Assembly (NCBI GenBank): GCA_011032825.1
Contig: JAADJZ010000009.1
Coordinates: 1,054,001 to 1,118,000, forward strand
DNA length: 64,000 nucleotides
Direction of reading: 5' to 3'
Source: Massariosphaeria phaeospora
Taxonomy: Eukaryota; Ascomycota; Dothideomycetes; Pleosporales
In this document: positions 21,972 through 34,181 of the stretch, piece by piece
How positions within the stretch are numbered: position 1 is the first letter of the stretch
How the letters are laid out: each line of letters begins with the position of its first letter
Program-made: the position numbers and the translations under genes
The notes under the pieces: generated by a model
Told to the model about the DNA's origin: nothing
Seen by the model: the letters and a program-made list of their open reading frames with translations, nothing else
Database searches by the model: none

Positions 21972-23867
21972 TCAGCTGTAATCCTCGACAACGACAAATC
22001 CATTAGGTTCGATATCCGATTCTTCCGCTGGGGCAGGCAACGTCATCGGAGCTGGGGCCAGAAGCGCAGTCGTACTGGGACTCGGGAATGTCAAGTCCGC
22101 CCCTGTGTTGAGCTCCCTCAACTTCTTCACCAAAGCCGTGGCGGTTAGTCTTTCTTCAGGGGCTATCTTCAACAAGTCCGGGATGATGTTGACGATTTCT
22201 TTCAAGCTGCCTCCAGACCGTGCCGACAATTCCTCGATCTTGTTCAGCACCGGCTTGCGGAGTCGCATTTTCGCGTCTGGCCCTTCATCGATCATAGAGT
22301 AGAAACCTTCGTCCTCTGCGCCGTGGGGATGGACGAGTTCGACACGCTCATTTCGGAATACTTCCAACGCTCTATATCCGTCAAAGAACCACACAAGTAG
22401 CTCAAGATATACGCATCCAAGTGACCAGAGATCATACGGCCGTGATGTTGCCCCGCCCATGGATTCCGGCGCTCGATAGATAGGAGTACCTGACTTGCTT
22501 GTAGTCAGATGGCTTCGTCTCTTGCCACTGACCGACGCAACAAAATCTACCACCTTGGCGCATGAGAAATCCGATATGCGGAAGGATTGTACCGTTTCGC
22601 TACTCATGAAAACGAGAATGTTCTCCGGTTTGAGGTCGTGTATGTATCCCGTTTTCTTGTTGTCGGATCTCGGAACGCCAAGGTAGGTATCTTTTGAAAT
22701 CTCTGAATCCTCACCCTGACAGTGAATAACACGAAGAGCTGCTGCAAGGCCACACAGTTGTTTCACGAACATGGACTCTGCGATACCCCGAGGTTGGTGG
22801 GATTCCATACGATCTTGCATGAACTCCTCTAAGTTGCAGCTGGCTAATTCGTAGATCATATAGAACTTGGAGTCATATGTCCAGCCAGCGAGGCATTTGA
22901 CAAGATGTGAATGATTCAGTCCGGCCATTGCCTGGATGAACTTTCGTTCCCGCTGGATGGACCTTTCGTTTTGAATAACCTTCATTGCGAACTCTCCGAA
23001 TTCACTCACGCCCTACAACTACTAATCAGCCCGTTATTCAAGGTTGCCAGGATATGGACGTACACTCGAAAACGCGCGGTGGTCTTCGTGGATGCGAACC
23101 CTCCAGACCTCTCCGAAGGCCCCTCTTCCCAACAAGTTCGTAGAAGGACATTCATTGAAATCAACAGGCATTGAAAAACTATCATCTAGACTCAGAATGG
23201 AGTAGGGATCGAGAAAGGGCGTGTGGAAACGCCTTTGGTTGACGAGAAAGGCGGATACGAATCGTTTTTTGAACCTCTGGCCAGGACATTGAGCAATGCT
23301 CAAAGGAAAGTCTTTGTCCGTCCATCCATTGGCGAGCAAAGCTTTCAGACATGTCATCGGCATGTCAGCAAATACACAGGTTGCAAACAATTTGCGGGCT
23401 TCATGGTGCACTTTCGTGACGAATTCGGCTTCTTCTTCGGCGCTGAGATACATATCTTCATCTTCGGCAACGATTTGCGCAATGATCTCTCTTGTGGTGG
23501 CTCTGTCGAAAGCAGACTTGGGCAGAAAGATCTGCGGGCCGCGAAACTTGAGTTCTTCCATCTTATTGCCCATAAATTGCCAGAGACTGGTGGAGTCCAT
23601 CGGCTCGGAAGTCATATTGGAGTAGCCAAATATCGAATTCGAATAGTCCGATATCAAAGAGACGCCAAGCCTAGTTGTTGGTTAGTTAGTGAACTCCAGA
23701 CAACACAGATGCTGAAATATAGTCCGACCAACGTACTTAACAAACTGAGTCACGATTAGTTCACTGTGACGACCTAGCTTTCCAATAGGAGTTTTATGCT
23801 CGACCTGTATGAGTAAAGATGCACAAGGCTGGCTGAGGATCGGTAGTTCAGAAGTGCACGTGTCCAC
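21972..23867 (-). CDS. Protein kinase-like protein, 5' end uncertain
   Basis: Exons 23670-23064 and 23012-21972 are certain, with a 51-nt intron; a further 5' exon ending at 23737 is supported by a 66-nt intron with a GTACGT donor and an ACTAACTAACC branch region, giving VTQFVK joined to LGVSL. No ATG was found upstream, so the true start is open; 23867 is the last in-frame near-start. The kinase domain shows a glycine loop (GRGAFGEVWRV), an invariant Lys (FAMKVI), a catalytic loop YIHDLKPENILV in which HRD is replaced by IHD, the metal motif DFS in place of DFG, and YRAPES in the activation segment, then WSLGCVYLELLVW. Loss of canonical HRD and DFG residues leaves activity in doubt. The N-terminal ~200 residues are unrecognised. 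The gene lies between two CorA-like paralogues on the same strand. Confidence 0.75.
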
Positions 23868-24562
23868 GAGTATGACAGTCAGGCGTGTGCACGAACTCAG
23901 GCTATCTTAAGGACCCGCATTCATTATAAATGCTCCAGGCTCCGCAAGGCTCCAGGCAGCAATCTTGGAGGACTTAGCGACGAGGCAGTGAGCTGTCGCT
24001 GTTTGTCGGTGGTTGTATTAACTCCCCAGGTCCCATATGGCCAGTTGAAAGCCACCAATGCCTCCATGCTCGTGCATTGGTGAGCGAGTGCAGGGGAAAC
24101 CTCGAACGGTTCATCTGTTAATCACTGTCGCGAATCGATGCGCGTGGACGGTCCTCCAGCTGGACCGGTCAGCCGAACCTGAGGAATAGGTCACAGCCCT
24201 GGCTGTCCTGAATCTGCGAATGGGAGATTGGCGGGGTAAGTGCATGATCGCCAGAGTCTAGCCGGGAGGGATGTTGGCGAGAAGGCTGCATATCGCTACT
24301 GCAAAAGGCTTGCCTATGCCGCTATCAAATCAGGTTGACCGGTTCCGCTGCAATGCCGGGCGTTGAAGGGCCAGCACATGTGGCTCTCGAAGCAGCCTTG
24401 GAATATGCCTCGTGGGGCTCGTTATTGGGCTCTGCCACCTGAGTTAATTGAGCAGCATGTATCTTATCATGGAACAAGATTGTATGACCTTATCATGCCC
24501 TGTAGCGTTGTCGATACGTCACCATGCAGTCGATGCGTTCAGCCTAGCGGCACTTCGATGAG
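23868..24562. other. Intergenic
   Basis: About 700 bp between the kinase-like gene and CorA-like copy B. It should hold the missing 5' end and promoter of the kinase-like gene. No other feature recognised. Confidence 0.4.
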
Positions 24563-26611
24563 TCATCTTGGTAGGCCAATAGAGGGTCTTCTCGCCTTGG
24601 ATATCCGGATCTTGCGACCTAACTCAAATTTGTCCCCATTACCGTTGTAAAGCATGAGGTCTAACAACCTCTGGGAGTTCAGCCACGAGTACCAAATAAG
24701 GATCGTGAAAGCAGTCAGTGGAATGGAAATCGCGAAGAAAAGCCAAGCGTTCTGTGAGTATTCGAGTGTGGTGCCACCTGATGCGAGTTCTTTCTGATTG
24801 ACAAACTGAGTTGAGTAAAAGTTCTGCATGCGTGGTTAGTGAACAAGCTCCTGAGTCCTGTCTGGCTAGGCTTAGACTCACCGAGACAATCGTACATGGG
24901 AGATAAATCATAGTGATAATAGTAAGGACTCTCATACTAGACGAGTCACGACTGTTCTTCTCCGCAAGCTCTCTCATAATCGCGTTCTCGTCTTGGCCTT
25001 GTTTTTCAAGGGCTTGTAGCGCAGATATTTGGTGGTTAATGTTATGCCCGCTCTGCCGTTCTAGTAGCGACGATATCTATCGTTGATTAGTGGATGCCGG
25101 ACTACAGTATGATACTGACAGGTCGATGTAATTACCAGAGTGCGAGTGTTTTGAACCTTCGAGAGCAAAGCCGCTGCTTTTTTCCTGATATACGCAACTT
25201 CCTTAGCCTGATCCTTTAGTGCAAAAACGACCGCGTCAGAGCCATATGCTGAGGCTTCGTGGGACAATGGTTCATGCATTCGGTTGGCGCGAAATTGATC
25301 GTACATGTCCTGAAATGTTCCGACCGTATCTGAGGTCGAATCCAGGCAGAGTATTAAGTCAGCAATTTGGTCTTCGATCTGTTTGAGTTGCTGATGATCC
25401 TCGACTTCAATGGAGATAAAATCTTCCTCCTCGTCCTCGCTACCTATCAGTATACCGACGGTTTTGTTCGACTATGGTTTGTTAATTAAGGTGTCAGGAG
25501 ATGGAATCAGGTGGTGGGTGTACCTCGTATGTGACAAGTTGAGTGAGATCCACCAAGTAAGGTCTCCAACTAGCAATTGCGGTATCAAGAAATATGCCAT
25601 GCAATTCGAACGGATTCACGTCAGGTAAATCTTCAATGCTTCTGTTATATCGGTCTAAGTGGACCTCCGTTCTCTGAGAAGCCCCCACAAGTATCCAAGT
25701 TGAGCAGGCGGTCCGAGACTTCGGGTTGTACGGCTTGTAGCGGTGGTAGACCGCAAATTGTCTGAGAGACCACGGCCTCTTCCCCCCTCCACGATTTGTG
25801 AACTCGATGTAGCGTAGGATGTATGCGCATTCTACTAAATATGAATTATTTTTTCACTTTTATCAGGACAGAAATACGCACCAAAGCCTTGATAACTATT
25901 GCCACGGGTCTCGCACAGAGGTCTATATTTTAGCGGCGGAGGTCCTACTTCGGAATCGCTATTCTTACTCCCGAAGCCAATGACATACTCATTGAATCTT
26001 GGGAAAACATGACAACATCTGAGAAGTTGTTCGAAATGCTCCTTCGTGATCTGGATGCGACTATAGGAATGTTTTTGGCGGATATAGAACACCCTGAAGT
26101 CATGTTTCGTGTTTTTCGCGAACTTCGAAAGATAGGCAGGATCCAGATTGACGGTGGTCAACTTCGGTGGGCCTGGATAGGTCGGGGGGCATGAACCACC
26201 CTGGTGCTGATCGAGAGCTACTGGTAGTGCTGTACTGGAGGCTCGACTAGAGAGTGACCAAGTATCGTCGGCATCTAGATCACAAGCTTTGGTCGTGCTT
26301 TTGTCGACTGGATAAGCACCATTCTTTTCATCCAGGTCCGGCGTCCAAGTATGAACTATCGGTCGGTTCACGCGTGCGACTTCCTGAGGGTCCTTCAGCT
26401 TCTCCTGCTTCTCGTCTGAGATCGTGTCGATCGTGGTCGTAGTCCTCCACTCGTATCCCGAAACATCGCAGGAAGATTGAATGCGGACCTCTATCTTCGT
26501 GTTTTCCGGATTTCGCTCGAAGATACTCGCCGAAGATCTTTCATAATACTCGTCTGCTGCAGGGCTTCGGTCGTGGAATAAAGTGCGTTCAAAGTACGGC
26601 GAGATTTTCAT
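24563..26611 (-). CDS. CorA-like membrane protein, copy B (intact)
   Basis: Five exons (26611-25882, 25831-25524, 25471-25136, 25076-24882, 24823-24563) with introns of 50-59 nt encode 609 aa. The soluble N-terminal region carries YFERTLFHDRSPAADEYYER and FRVFYIRQKHSYSRIQ. A long helical part precedes two C-terminal membrane segments, RVLTIITMIYLPCTIVSV and NAWLFFAISIPLTAFTILIW. This is the architecture of the CorA/ZntB-like transporter superfamily, where the helical stalk and two helices form a pentameric channel; the GMN selectivity motif is missing, so ion transport cannot be assumed. The gene is paralogous to copy A along its whole length but has an extra first intron and a longer N-terminal insertion. 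It is the only copy here that looks functional. Confidence 0.8.
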
Positions 26612-27499
26612 GGCTTGAACTCACGGCAAAGAAAACAGGAATCATGGTCTTGTGTCAAGGAGCAGTGTCAAGGAATATCATATATCGTGCTGTAACTTAT
26701 GTTGAAATCGCAAGGCTTTGTACGAATTTTAGCCATTGGGAGGGGACGTGTGGGGAAGAGAAGAAGAAGGCTGCAGCCGTGGATGAAGACGGCAGGCGCA
26801 CGGCTAATCCTGATATGGACGCACTAATCGTAGCGTATCACTTACGTCAGCCTGACTGGAAGAGCAAGTGCTACTCCTCCTCTCCTCCTGAACCCGACCG
26901 GTGCCATCATCGTGATCCATCGACCCAGTTTTCGAAAATCACGAGCTACATCAAGCTTCACTTCTACCCTTGAAGACTTCGCTGCTCACTGTCATGCAGT
27001 TTTTCGGCTGTGTTATCGCCCTCAACGCCTACTGGGTGCGACCTCGGGAGCTGCAGCTGTCAAGCATCGCCTGACTGGCCATCGAAGGCGCCCATAGGCA
27101 GACTGGTGAACAACGCATCAGCAGTCTGCCTTTCGTCTGAAGTGGTGGCACCGAGCTGCAGGCAAATCTAAAGCCCCTCCCTGCTCGTTGCCCGATAAAT
27201 ATGAAGCAGAAGAGCTATATGGGACTGTTAGCGTGGCAAGGCTAATTCGTAAATGTTTGATGAGTGGCTCATCTGGAGTTGGGAGACAGAGACGTACCGA
27301 TTCAGCCAAGATATGATGCATACAGTACATCTGCATGCCTGACGGATCGTCAGCCGGATGCCGCGACACATTGGCAAATTCTGCTCACCGCGCTCACCGC
27401 GCAGAGTCATAAGGGCTGACTAAATCCGATATATCAAGCACACGAAATCAAATCAGTACAAACCATTACACCAAAGAGTTTCTCGCGCTGACTCGAACC
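26612..27499. other. Intergenic, divergent promoter region
   Basis: About 890 bp between the start of CorA-like copy B (minus) and the start of the small gene at 27500 (plus), so it should hold both promoters. No gene or repeat recognised. Confidence 0.4.
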
Positions 27500-28165
27500 A
27501 TGTCCTTTATTTCCAATCTGAACAACTCGGCGGCTAGGTTCGGGTGCGGTGACTCAAATCATAGGCCGAAGCCTCAACTCCCCTCACTTCCAGCAACACC
27601 GTCTCCCGCCATGGAGTTCCCGTTGATGGCAGCAGCAACGAAGCAACCCAAGTCACCTAAGATACTCCAAATCATCGAAGATCTATATATTGACGAGGAA
27701 AAACTGCTTGGCATCTGTATACAACGATTTGGGCCCGGGAACTACAAGTTACGTGTACGTAAAGTTCCTCGTCTGGAAAGCCCTTTGCTCACGCCTCTAC
27801 AGTTCAAAGCGAACAAGTGGTATCTCCAAGCACCTTCGTTCCTTGACAGGGTATGTCCTCAATCCATCTTAATAAACAAGTGCTTCTTAGCATATTTTGT
27901 CGAACGGAAACATTAACAGCGGTCCAGGAAACACTCGAACAATGCGAGATCATATACAATTGACGTGGGCCTTGAACCTACACCGGAACGCAGCCGGACC
28001 CCTGAATTGTGCAGCAATACGCTCTTTACGAAGTTAACGACTCTATATATAGCATCCATCGACTTGTATGAGATCAGCATTAGAAGCGGAGTTTGCACCA
28101 CGCCATATCATCATTCTGATAATGTAATCATTGTATTAGGTCATTCAACACTGTTCTGTGATTGA
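27500..28165 (+). CDS. Hypothetical protein, 2 exons
   Basis: Exon 1 27500-27850 ends at a GTATGT donor; exon 2 27920-28165 follows an AACAG acceptor, phase 0, giving 198 aa. Not recognised. The N-terminal ~50 residues are polar and Pro-rich; a plausible folded segment follows (ILQIIEDLYIDEEKLLGICI, then FGPGNYKLRVRKV). The downstream part lacks domains. A second acceptor at 27926 would end the protein early after ETLEQCEIIYN, and I cannot choose between them with certainty. No signal peptide. Confidence 0.45.
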
Positions 28166-30318
28166 CCTAAACGCAACCAAGCGTTTGTACTCACTCAGCA
28201 TGACCAGACATCGCTTCAATCGCCAAACCCTCACTATACCTGCATCGCAGAAACTTTCGTCGTGCATCCCGGCCATGCAAAGCTGACATACGGCAGAATC
28301 GAGGCAGACAATCACTCAATATCTCGCAACTTCGTTCCGCTGCACCAGCACATTACCTCGCCCTTACCCCTTTGCACAACTTTATACGCCCACAACACCC
28401 ATCCTCCCCAAACCATGCTCTACAAACCTTGCTGCTAGATTTGTTACTTCTTCTGCATTCTTTGACTGCCTTCTGCTCCACACCTCACTACGCCCCCTAT
28501 CCTCCACCTCCGTAGCCCGCACATCCACTCCCTCAATCGCAAGCACCAACACAAGAACATCTCACGCTCACCTCTTTAGTTCAGTTCAGTTCAGTACCCA
28601 TCAAGTTCGCACGCGCATCTATCGCATCGCATTGCATGCTATCGCAGCATCTCGACCCAGTAGTCAACCCGTCGTCCCTTCTAAACACCGGCGGTATCAG
28701 CCTATCCATTACCATCATACCTTGCATCTGCCATCTGCATCGCAGTAACATCTATCCACACAAGTCCATATTCTCAACTTAACAGGTTCCTCGCATCCTC
28801 GCATCCTTGGTCCAGTCCCGTCTCGCGGCTGCATGCGTAAGCGCTCCTCTTACGGAAACGGAATCTCCGGAACTAAAGAGATAAATCTGCGTGCCTCCAA
28901 AAGGATTAATCAACGCAGCAACATAACTATAGAAAGGTACATTTCTATACACAGCGTTTACTCAATTCTACAACACATAGCGTGATCGGCCTTGGTTCGC
29001 TACGTGGGTCTATTTAGCAAGTTGATGGACTTCGTGACATCACAACAAGAAAACTGCGACGCGCCATCACGACATCACGACATCACGACATCACGTTCTC
29101 CACCTCTCTATCCACTCCCCACCGCATTCACACCGCATTCACACCTCATCATCCACCTCTCTATCCTCCCAGCCCAGCCCAGTTCCGTTCCGCCCCCAAC
29201 CCCCAATCCTCCCCATCCCATCCATCCCCTCACCCCTCCCAAAATTCTCCGATCCTCCGCGATCGCCCATCACTTAATCTCCGTCCGGACTCTACAGCCA
29301 CGAGGAAAAATAAGGCAAGACAAGACAATGGAAGGAGCCGCTGCACGCACGGTAGCTGGTCTCAGATGGATGGGATGGATGAAACGCGATCGGCAAGCTT
29401 TTTTAAACGACATTTTCTGATTGAATGTTTGTGCATGTGGGATTGGGTGGGGTTGATTGTTGTTTGCTGTGATGCGGATGGGATGTGATGTGTTGATTTA
29501 GTGTACCGCCTCGCGCCTGCCGGCCTGTTTGGGCTGGGCTGGGCTCAGGTGGAGGCTGGCCCCGGGGGTTGGGTGGGCACGTGGTAGGAAGCTTACCTAG
29601 GTAGGTGATTGATGAGAGGGAGGACGCGCGAATAAGACGCGGACACATCGCGCATTGGAGCACATGCAGCGTCAGGCGGAGGCGAAAGCGGCGCAGTTCA
29701 GTTGAATCCACTTCAGCAGAGTCCGAGGCGGGCGCGATCAATCATCGACACAGGCATGAGCAAGTGAAACTCCCAGTCAGTCAAAGACAAATCGCACGTC
29801 GACTCAGTGCTTGCACAAAGTTAGTTTCGAGTTAAACTCCACTACTGCTCATCATCACATCACATCACGTAGCATCGAGAGTGCAAAGTCATAACGCAAA
29901 GCATTTTTTGTAGGCTACAGAGCTACCAGCAAGCTCGGCGGCCGGTCGATACGCATACCAACCCACACCGCCGCCAATCCCGGCCTATAGATCTCCAAAA
30001 ACTGGTTCCCAAAAAGGTTGTACACACTGAATAGAAAGGGAGAAGATCAACCCGACTCCAAACCGGGTAATATAATGAGTAACAAAGAAGGGGGCGTTGC
30101 GAACGACGCGCAACTAAATGGTTATGGGTAGATTTGTTGTGTTCAACGTGGGCCAGAAGGATGTGATGTTTCGTAACACTTCGTGCAAAGCGCTGACCCG
30201 GTCTGCGCTAGCGGGGATAGGAATTGGTAGGGGTATAGGGGGCATGAGTGCGCAAATGGGGGCATGTCGTGGTGGTGGAGAGGTAGTCTCCAGCGAAACG
30301 CAAGCAAAGTGGAGTTGC
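28166..30318. other. Long intergenic region with simple repeats
   Basis: About 2.1 kb without a supportable gene. It is rich in CT/CA tracts from 28400 to 29270, with TTCAG repeated three times near 28577-28594 and an 8-bp tandem repeat at 29065-29094. An open frame at 28992-29420 is low-complexity Pro/His and is rejected. The end near 30300 should be the 3' UTR of the RlpA-like gene. Confidence 0.4.
29065..29094. repeat. Short tandem repeat (CATCACGA)n
   Basis: Nearly four direct copies of the 8-bp unit CATCACGA. It is a microsatellite in a non-coding, pyrimidine-rich stretch and a likely polymorphic site. Confidence 0.8.
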
Positions 30319-31167
30319 TTAGTATTCTTTGGGCCACCACTTCATCGAAAGGCGACTGGCGCCGCTGCCATCAGATCCCACGGGGCCAACGAGGTCTTGC
30401 CAGACGGCTCTGCTGACGTCGAGACCATTTGATCCGCAGCCGCCGTTGCAGAGGTCGATGATGGTAGCATCGACAGTCTTGCCGTTGTGCTCGATCGTGA
30501 TAGGCATGTTGCACCACCTGTTGGTAGATGCTCCGGACTGGATGTCCCATGTGCTTGCGCCCCATAGGTCAGCTGTGATAGCCACCTTGTACTCGGTTTC
30601 CGTAACCATTGGGCCGCAAGCGCTCGGCGAGCCTGGAGATGGACCGTAGACGTGCATGCTCAGATCAGTGCTGTCATAAGTCTTCTTCTCCGGGCCCGAG
30701 CTTGGAGGGGCAGAGCTCTGCACGGGTGCTGCGCTGGAGATGACAGACGGCGCAGCGGGCTGTTCGACCATAGGCTGCGGCTCGACGGGCTTAGGCGAAG
30801 GCGTAGGAGTAGGGGTCGGCTCGGGGAAGGGTGTTTGAACCGCAGGAGGAGTGTAGGCTTTGGAAGGCTCCTCGACGACTGCAGGGACGTTGGCGGCCGG
30901 CGTGTTCGCCGGGGCAGTGTTGACGGACGCAACGGGTGTCGGCTTGACCTCTGAGTGAGCAGGTGCTTGTGCAACTGGCTTCTCGTGGAATTGAGCAGCG
31001 GGAGTGGGAGTAGCTTGAGCAGCTGGCTCGTCGTCCCAGATAGTGGTGTAGACGACAACGGTCTCTACGACGATCTCGGTCTGAGTGACTAGAGCGCGCC
31101 TGTCCACGGGCGCAGCGATGGCGAGGGCGCCGAAAAGCGCAGAGGCGAGGATTGCGGAGGTCTTCAT
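30319..31167 (-). CDS. Secreted RlpA-like double-psi beta-barrel protein
   Basis: Single exon of 282 aa from ATG 31167. The first ~20 residues (MKTSAILASALFGALAIAAP) form a good signal peptide, followed by a dibasic VDRR that could be a Kex2 site. Residues ~45-165 are a Pro/Ala/Thr/Val-rich linker with PTPTPTPSP, typical of an O-glycosylated extracellular spacer. The C-terminal ~115 residues form an RlpA/expansin-like double-psi beta-barrel: a Cys pair at SACGPM and RWCNMPITI, a TVDATIIDLCNGGCGSNGLD core and AVWQDLVGPVG. Fungal members are secreted, small, and possibly cell-wall or carbohydrate associated; catalytic activity is not established. The Asp of the IDLC motif is present. Confidence 0.85.
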   Translation of the reverse strand: MKTSAILASALFGALAIAAPVDRRALVTQTEIVVETVVVYTTIWDDEPAAQATPTPAAQFHEKPVAQAPAHSEVKPTPVASVNTAPANTPAANVPAVVEEPSKAYTPPAVQTPFPEPTPTPTPSPKPVEPQPMVEQPAAPSVISSAAPVQSSAPPSSGPEKKTYDSTDLSMHVYGPSPGSPSACGPMVTETEYKVAITADLWGASTWDIQSGASTNRWCNMPITIEHNGKTVDATIIDLCNGGCGSNGLDVSRAVWQDLVGPVGSDGSGASRLSMKWWPKEY

Positions 31168-34100
31168 GTTGAACTGTTTGGAAGTGCTGTGATAGCGAGG
31201 TTGCTGGGAGAGCTAGAAATGGTGTTGCCGAACTGGATAGTGGTTCGGTGAGATGTTCACAGGGAGTGTCTGAACTGGCTAGCAATTCAAGGAGTTGTTG
31301 GATACGGTAGGAGTGGTTTGTTCTTCGAGATACGGTGGTGCAAAAGAAGTGCGGTGCGGTACTCGGTCAGGGGCCTTATAGGGAGAGTGACTGTCTGTCA
31401 AGGAATGACTGGAAGAGATGCTATGAGTAGATCTCGGGGGGACGATACAAGTGAGTGTGGAGGAAGAACGAAGTGAACAAATGCAAGACGTCAAGCCTGT
31501 AGAGAGTGGACAGGACGAGAGGACAGCGGCTGTTATAAGGAATGTGAGAGAGGCAGCGGGAGCAGTGGTAGAAGAGGGAGCGGGTGTCGGGAATCGGGAT
31601 TGGGATGGGGCAGGGCCGGGGCGTGCGAGGGCTAGCGCAGGCAGGAGCAGCTGGGCCGGCGCGCGCTAGCTCGGTTCTGGACGCCCTGGCGTCCATGGCA
31701 TCCAAGGTGTCTGGCGCAGCGGGCGAGTGCCGCCAGCCGCCGACCAGTGCGCGGCCATGGTCCCCTGTTCTTCTTTTTACGGGCCTGGAGCGGCGAGTTG
31801 CGGTGCTCAACAAGTCGTGAATCGCGGCGGCGGCAGCGAGGCGAGCAGACGGACAGGGCAGTTGCGTTGCTGCTGCTGCGTGTCCGCCCCGCTTGCTCGC
31901 TCCCACTGCCCAAACTTGTCTCTCTCTCCTCCCCCTCCTCCACCGCCTGCAACACCACACTGGACACGCTGGCAACGGCGCACAGGAAGCGAGAGACACT
32001 CGTTGCCGCTGCGTCGCTGGCGGCCACGCACAGCACGGGCGAATCATGGCTAAATCCACGGCTGACCTGTTTCACACGCAGCCACAAATAGCCAAGCGGC
32101 CGTGACGGCGCCTGAAGAGTGACGGCGCATGAAGAGCGCCAGGCACGCAGCGAACCAGCGGCCAGCTCGCCGTAGATCGCCAGGCACCGCCTCGCCTGTT
32201 CCTGACCGGCACGCCGCACGCTGCCAGAAACAAGGAAACAAAACATGGAAGCAATGTGTCGTCGACTCGTCGTCGCTGTCGGGTTGTCCTGTGCGCCTCC
32301 TCCCACTTCACGAAACAACTCAAGCCGTCCTCTCCGACCGCCACATGCTTCTGGCCGACGAGTCGCTTTGCTGGCTCGAGTGATGCGAGAGGACCACAGC
32401 TGCTGCGAAGCGGTGCGCAGCCGCAACTCGCTCGGCAGTCGTCCAACCACCCCAGCCCTCGGCCGCTGCACACACCGGTTTGCGCGAGAAAGAACTGGCT
32501 CCGCTGTGCGCTCCATCATTGGCTGCCATCGATGCCCCGACTGGTCGTTGTGACATCTCACTCATTTTCTTGGCCGCCGTTCTCACTCACTTGCCTTTGC
32601 GCTAAGTGTTCCACTTCTTGCGCTTCCTGGTGGTCAACACTCGTCATCGCTCTGTGCGACAACTCGCATGCGCCCGAGATGAATTGTGGACCTCGTCGCC
32701 CTACTGGGCGCCATCGTGCAGTCATTGAGATCTGACCTCGCACCGAGTTTTTCTTATCCACTTATCGATAGCGATAGCGCTCCGTCTCCACCTGCACCCC
32801 ATCGAGCCTATCGTCGACTTGGGGCGTCCATGAAGAGTCTGCTGGCTGCATCTGGTCCTGTTTTGATGCCGTAATTCTTCCAGCCATTTGTGGACGCCTT
32901 CCCCACGGGCACATCCAGCTCGCGCAACTAGAGAACGGCCAAAATGAGAAAGACAGTCGTCCACAAGGCGGAGCACAAGGTGGAGCACACCCGTGGTTAC
33001 AGGCGCCGGCCTCGTGGTCGCCGACGATATCAGCGGGTCCGACGTCGGCTCAACAGTTCTTCGTCTACGGGTCAACAGCTGTAGGGCGTTCTCACATTCC
33101 ACTGGCTTTTTTCCTAGCATGTATAGAGCGGTCCAGAGTGTCGGCAGTCGCATTTCTGGGCATGTCGTCAGCCCGGCAACCTCCGGAATGGGTGTGCACA
33201 GAAAGCTAAAAGTCATCTCCCCGTTCCAGATGCGGTGACACGGCCGATCGAGAGATTACATGGGTAGTTTTTCCTCTTCGAAGCATGTGCAAGACGCACG
33301 CAAGAGCAACGCAAGAAGGTCCGGTAAGTAACGCTTCAGTGCGAACCAGTGTAGGCGAGCAAGCTCAACATGTCGACATCTGTCGTGCACACAAGCATTG
33401 CACTTAGGTTCTGTTTAGTTTACTTAAGATTTGTTGGTTTTGTTCTATTCGCTTCTTCCATTTTGCTTCTGGCATGCGTTCCGGACCGCAATCCTTTCCC
33501 GCTGCGTCTTTCTCGTACGTACCAGCTGTAGTGTGTTATTGTAAACTCGCTACCGGGTTGGGGTCATGCTTGAAACTCTATAAGTGGGTAGACTCGTGCG
33601 AGCACGCGAAAATCTCGGTGTAGCTGTACAGTACTCCGTACAGCAGTCTGAAAGCCATCTCCCCGCTTCGCAAGCCGGGCGTACTTACCACATGATCGTC
33701 AGCACGACCAGCACCTTTTGCGAGAGAAGCGAGAGGGAGACTTCCAATGCTTGTGTGTATAACGAACTGGCCTTGCTCGCCTACACTGACTGACTAACTA
33801 ACATACCTTCGAGTGGTAACAGCGGATGCTGTCTCGCTCGATGGATTTGCACACTTCTACCTACCTACGCTTCAAAACTATGGGCTTGCTAACGCTGCTA
33901 TCTCCGCTGGTATTATATCCATTTCCTAAGGAAGCGTGCCACCTAAGTGTTCCTGCAGCCTGTTCACGTCTTTGAGCGCGCGGGTCGTTGAACGTGCTTA
34001 TTAGCAGATTTAACACTATGCTGGGTTGTAGTGCCACTGCTATCGCGAGAGGGAAGGAGGTTGCAAGTACCTAGTCCGGAGATGTGACTAGGCCGTTTGT

Positions 34101-34181
34101 GGCGTAGCGGGAAACTATTCCAGGCAACGACGCAGGAGCTCCATCCTCCCTGCCTCCATAAAACGTCCAACAACTACTCAG
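31168..34181. other. GC-rich intergenic region
   Basis: About 3 kb. The part 31168-31500 is upstream of the RlpA-like gene. Several long open frames overlap in different frames between 31400 and 33240 because the DNA is GC-rich; none shows a domain, a consistent splice structure or a preferred frame, so none is called. 33240-34181 leads to the DUF4246 gene. Confidence 0.4.

Noticed and set aside
28992..29420. 142-codon open frame rich in Pro, His and Ser
   Set aside because: Low-complexity translation of CT/CA tracts and a microsatellite; GTG-type start context and no domain.
31421..32561. Long overlapping minus-strand open frames of 212 and 309 codons
   Set aside because: GC-rich DNA opens several frames at once; the translations are Arg/Ala/Ser-rich without motifs and no frame is favoured.
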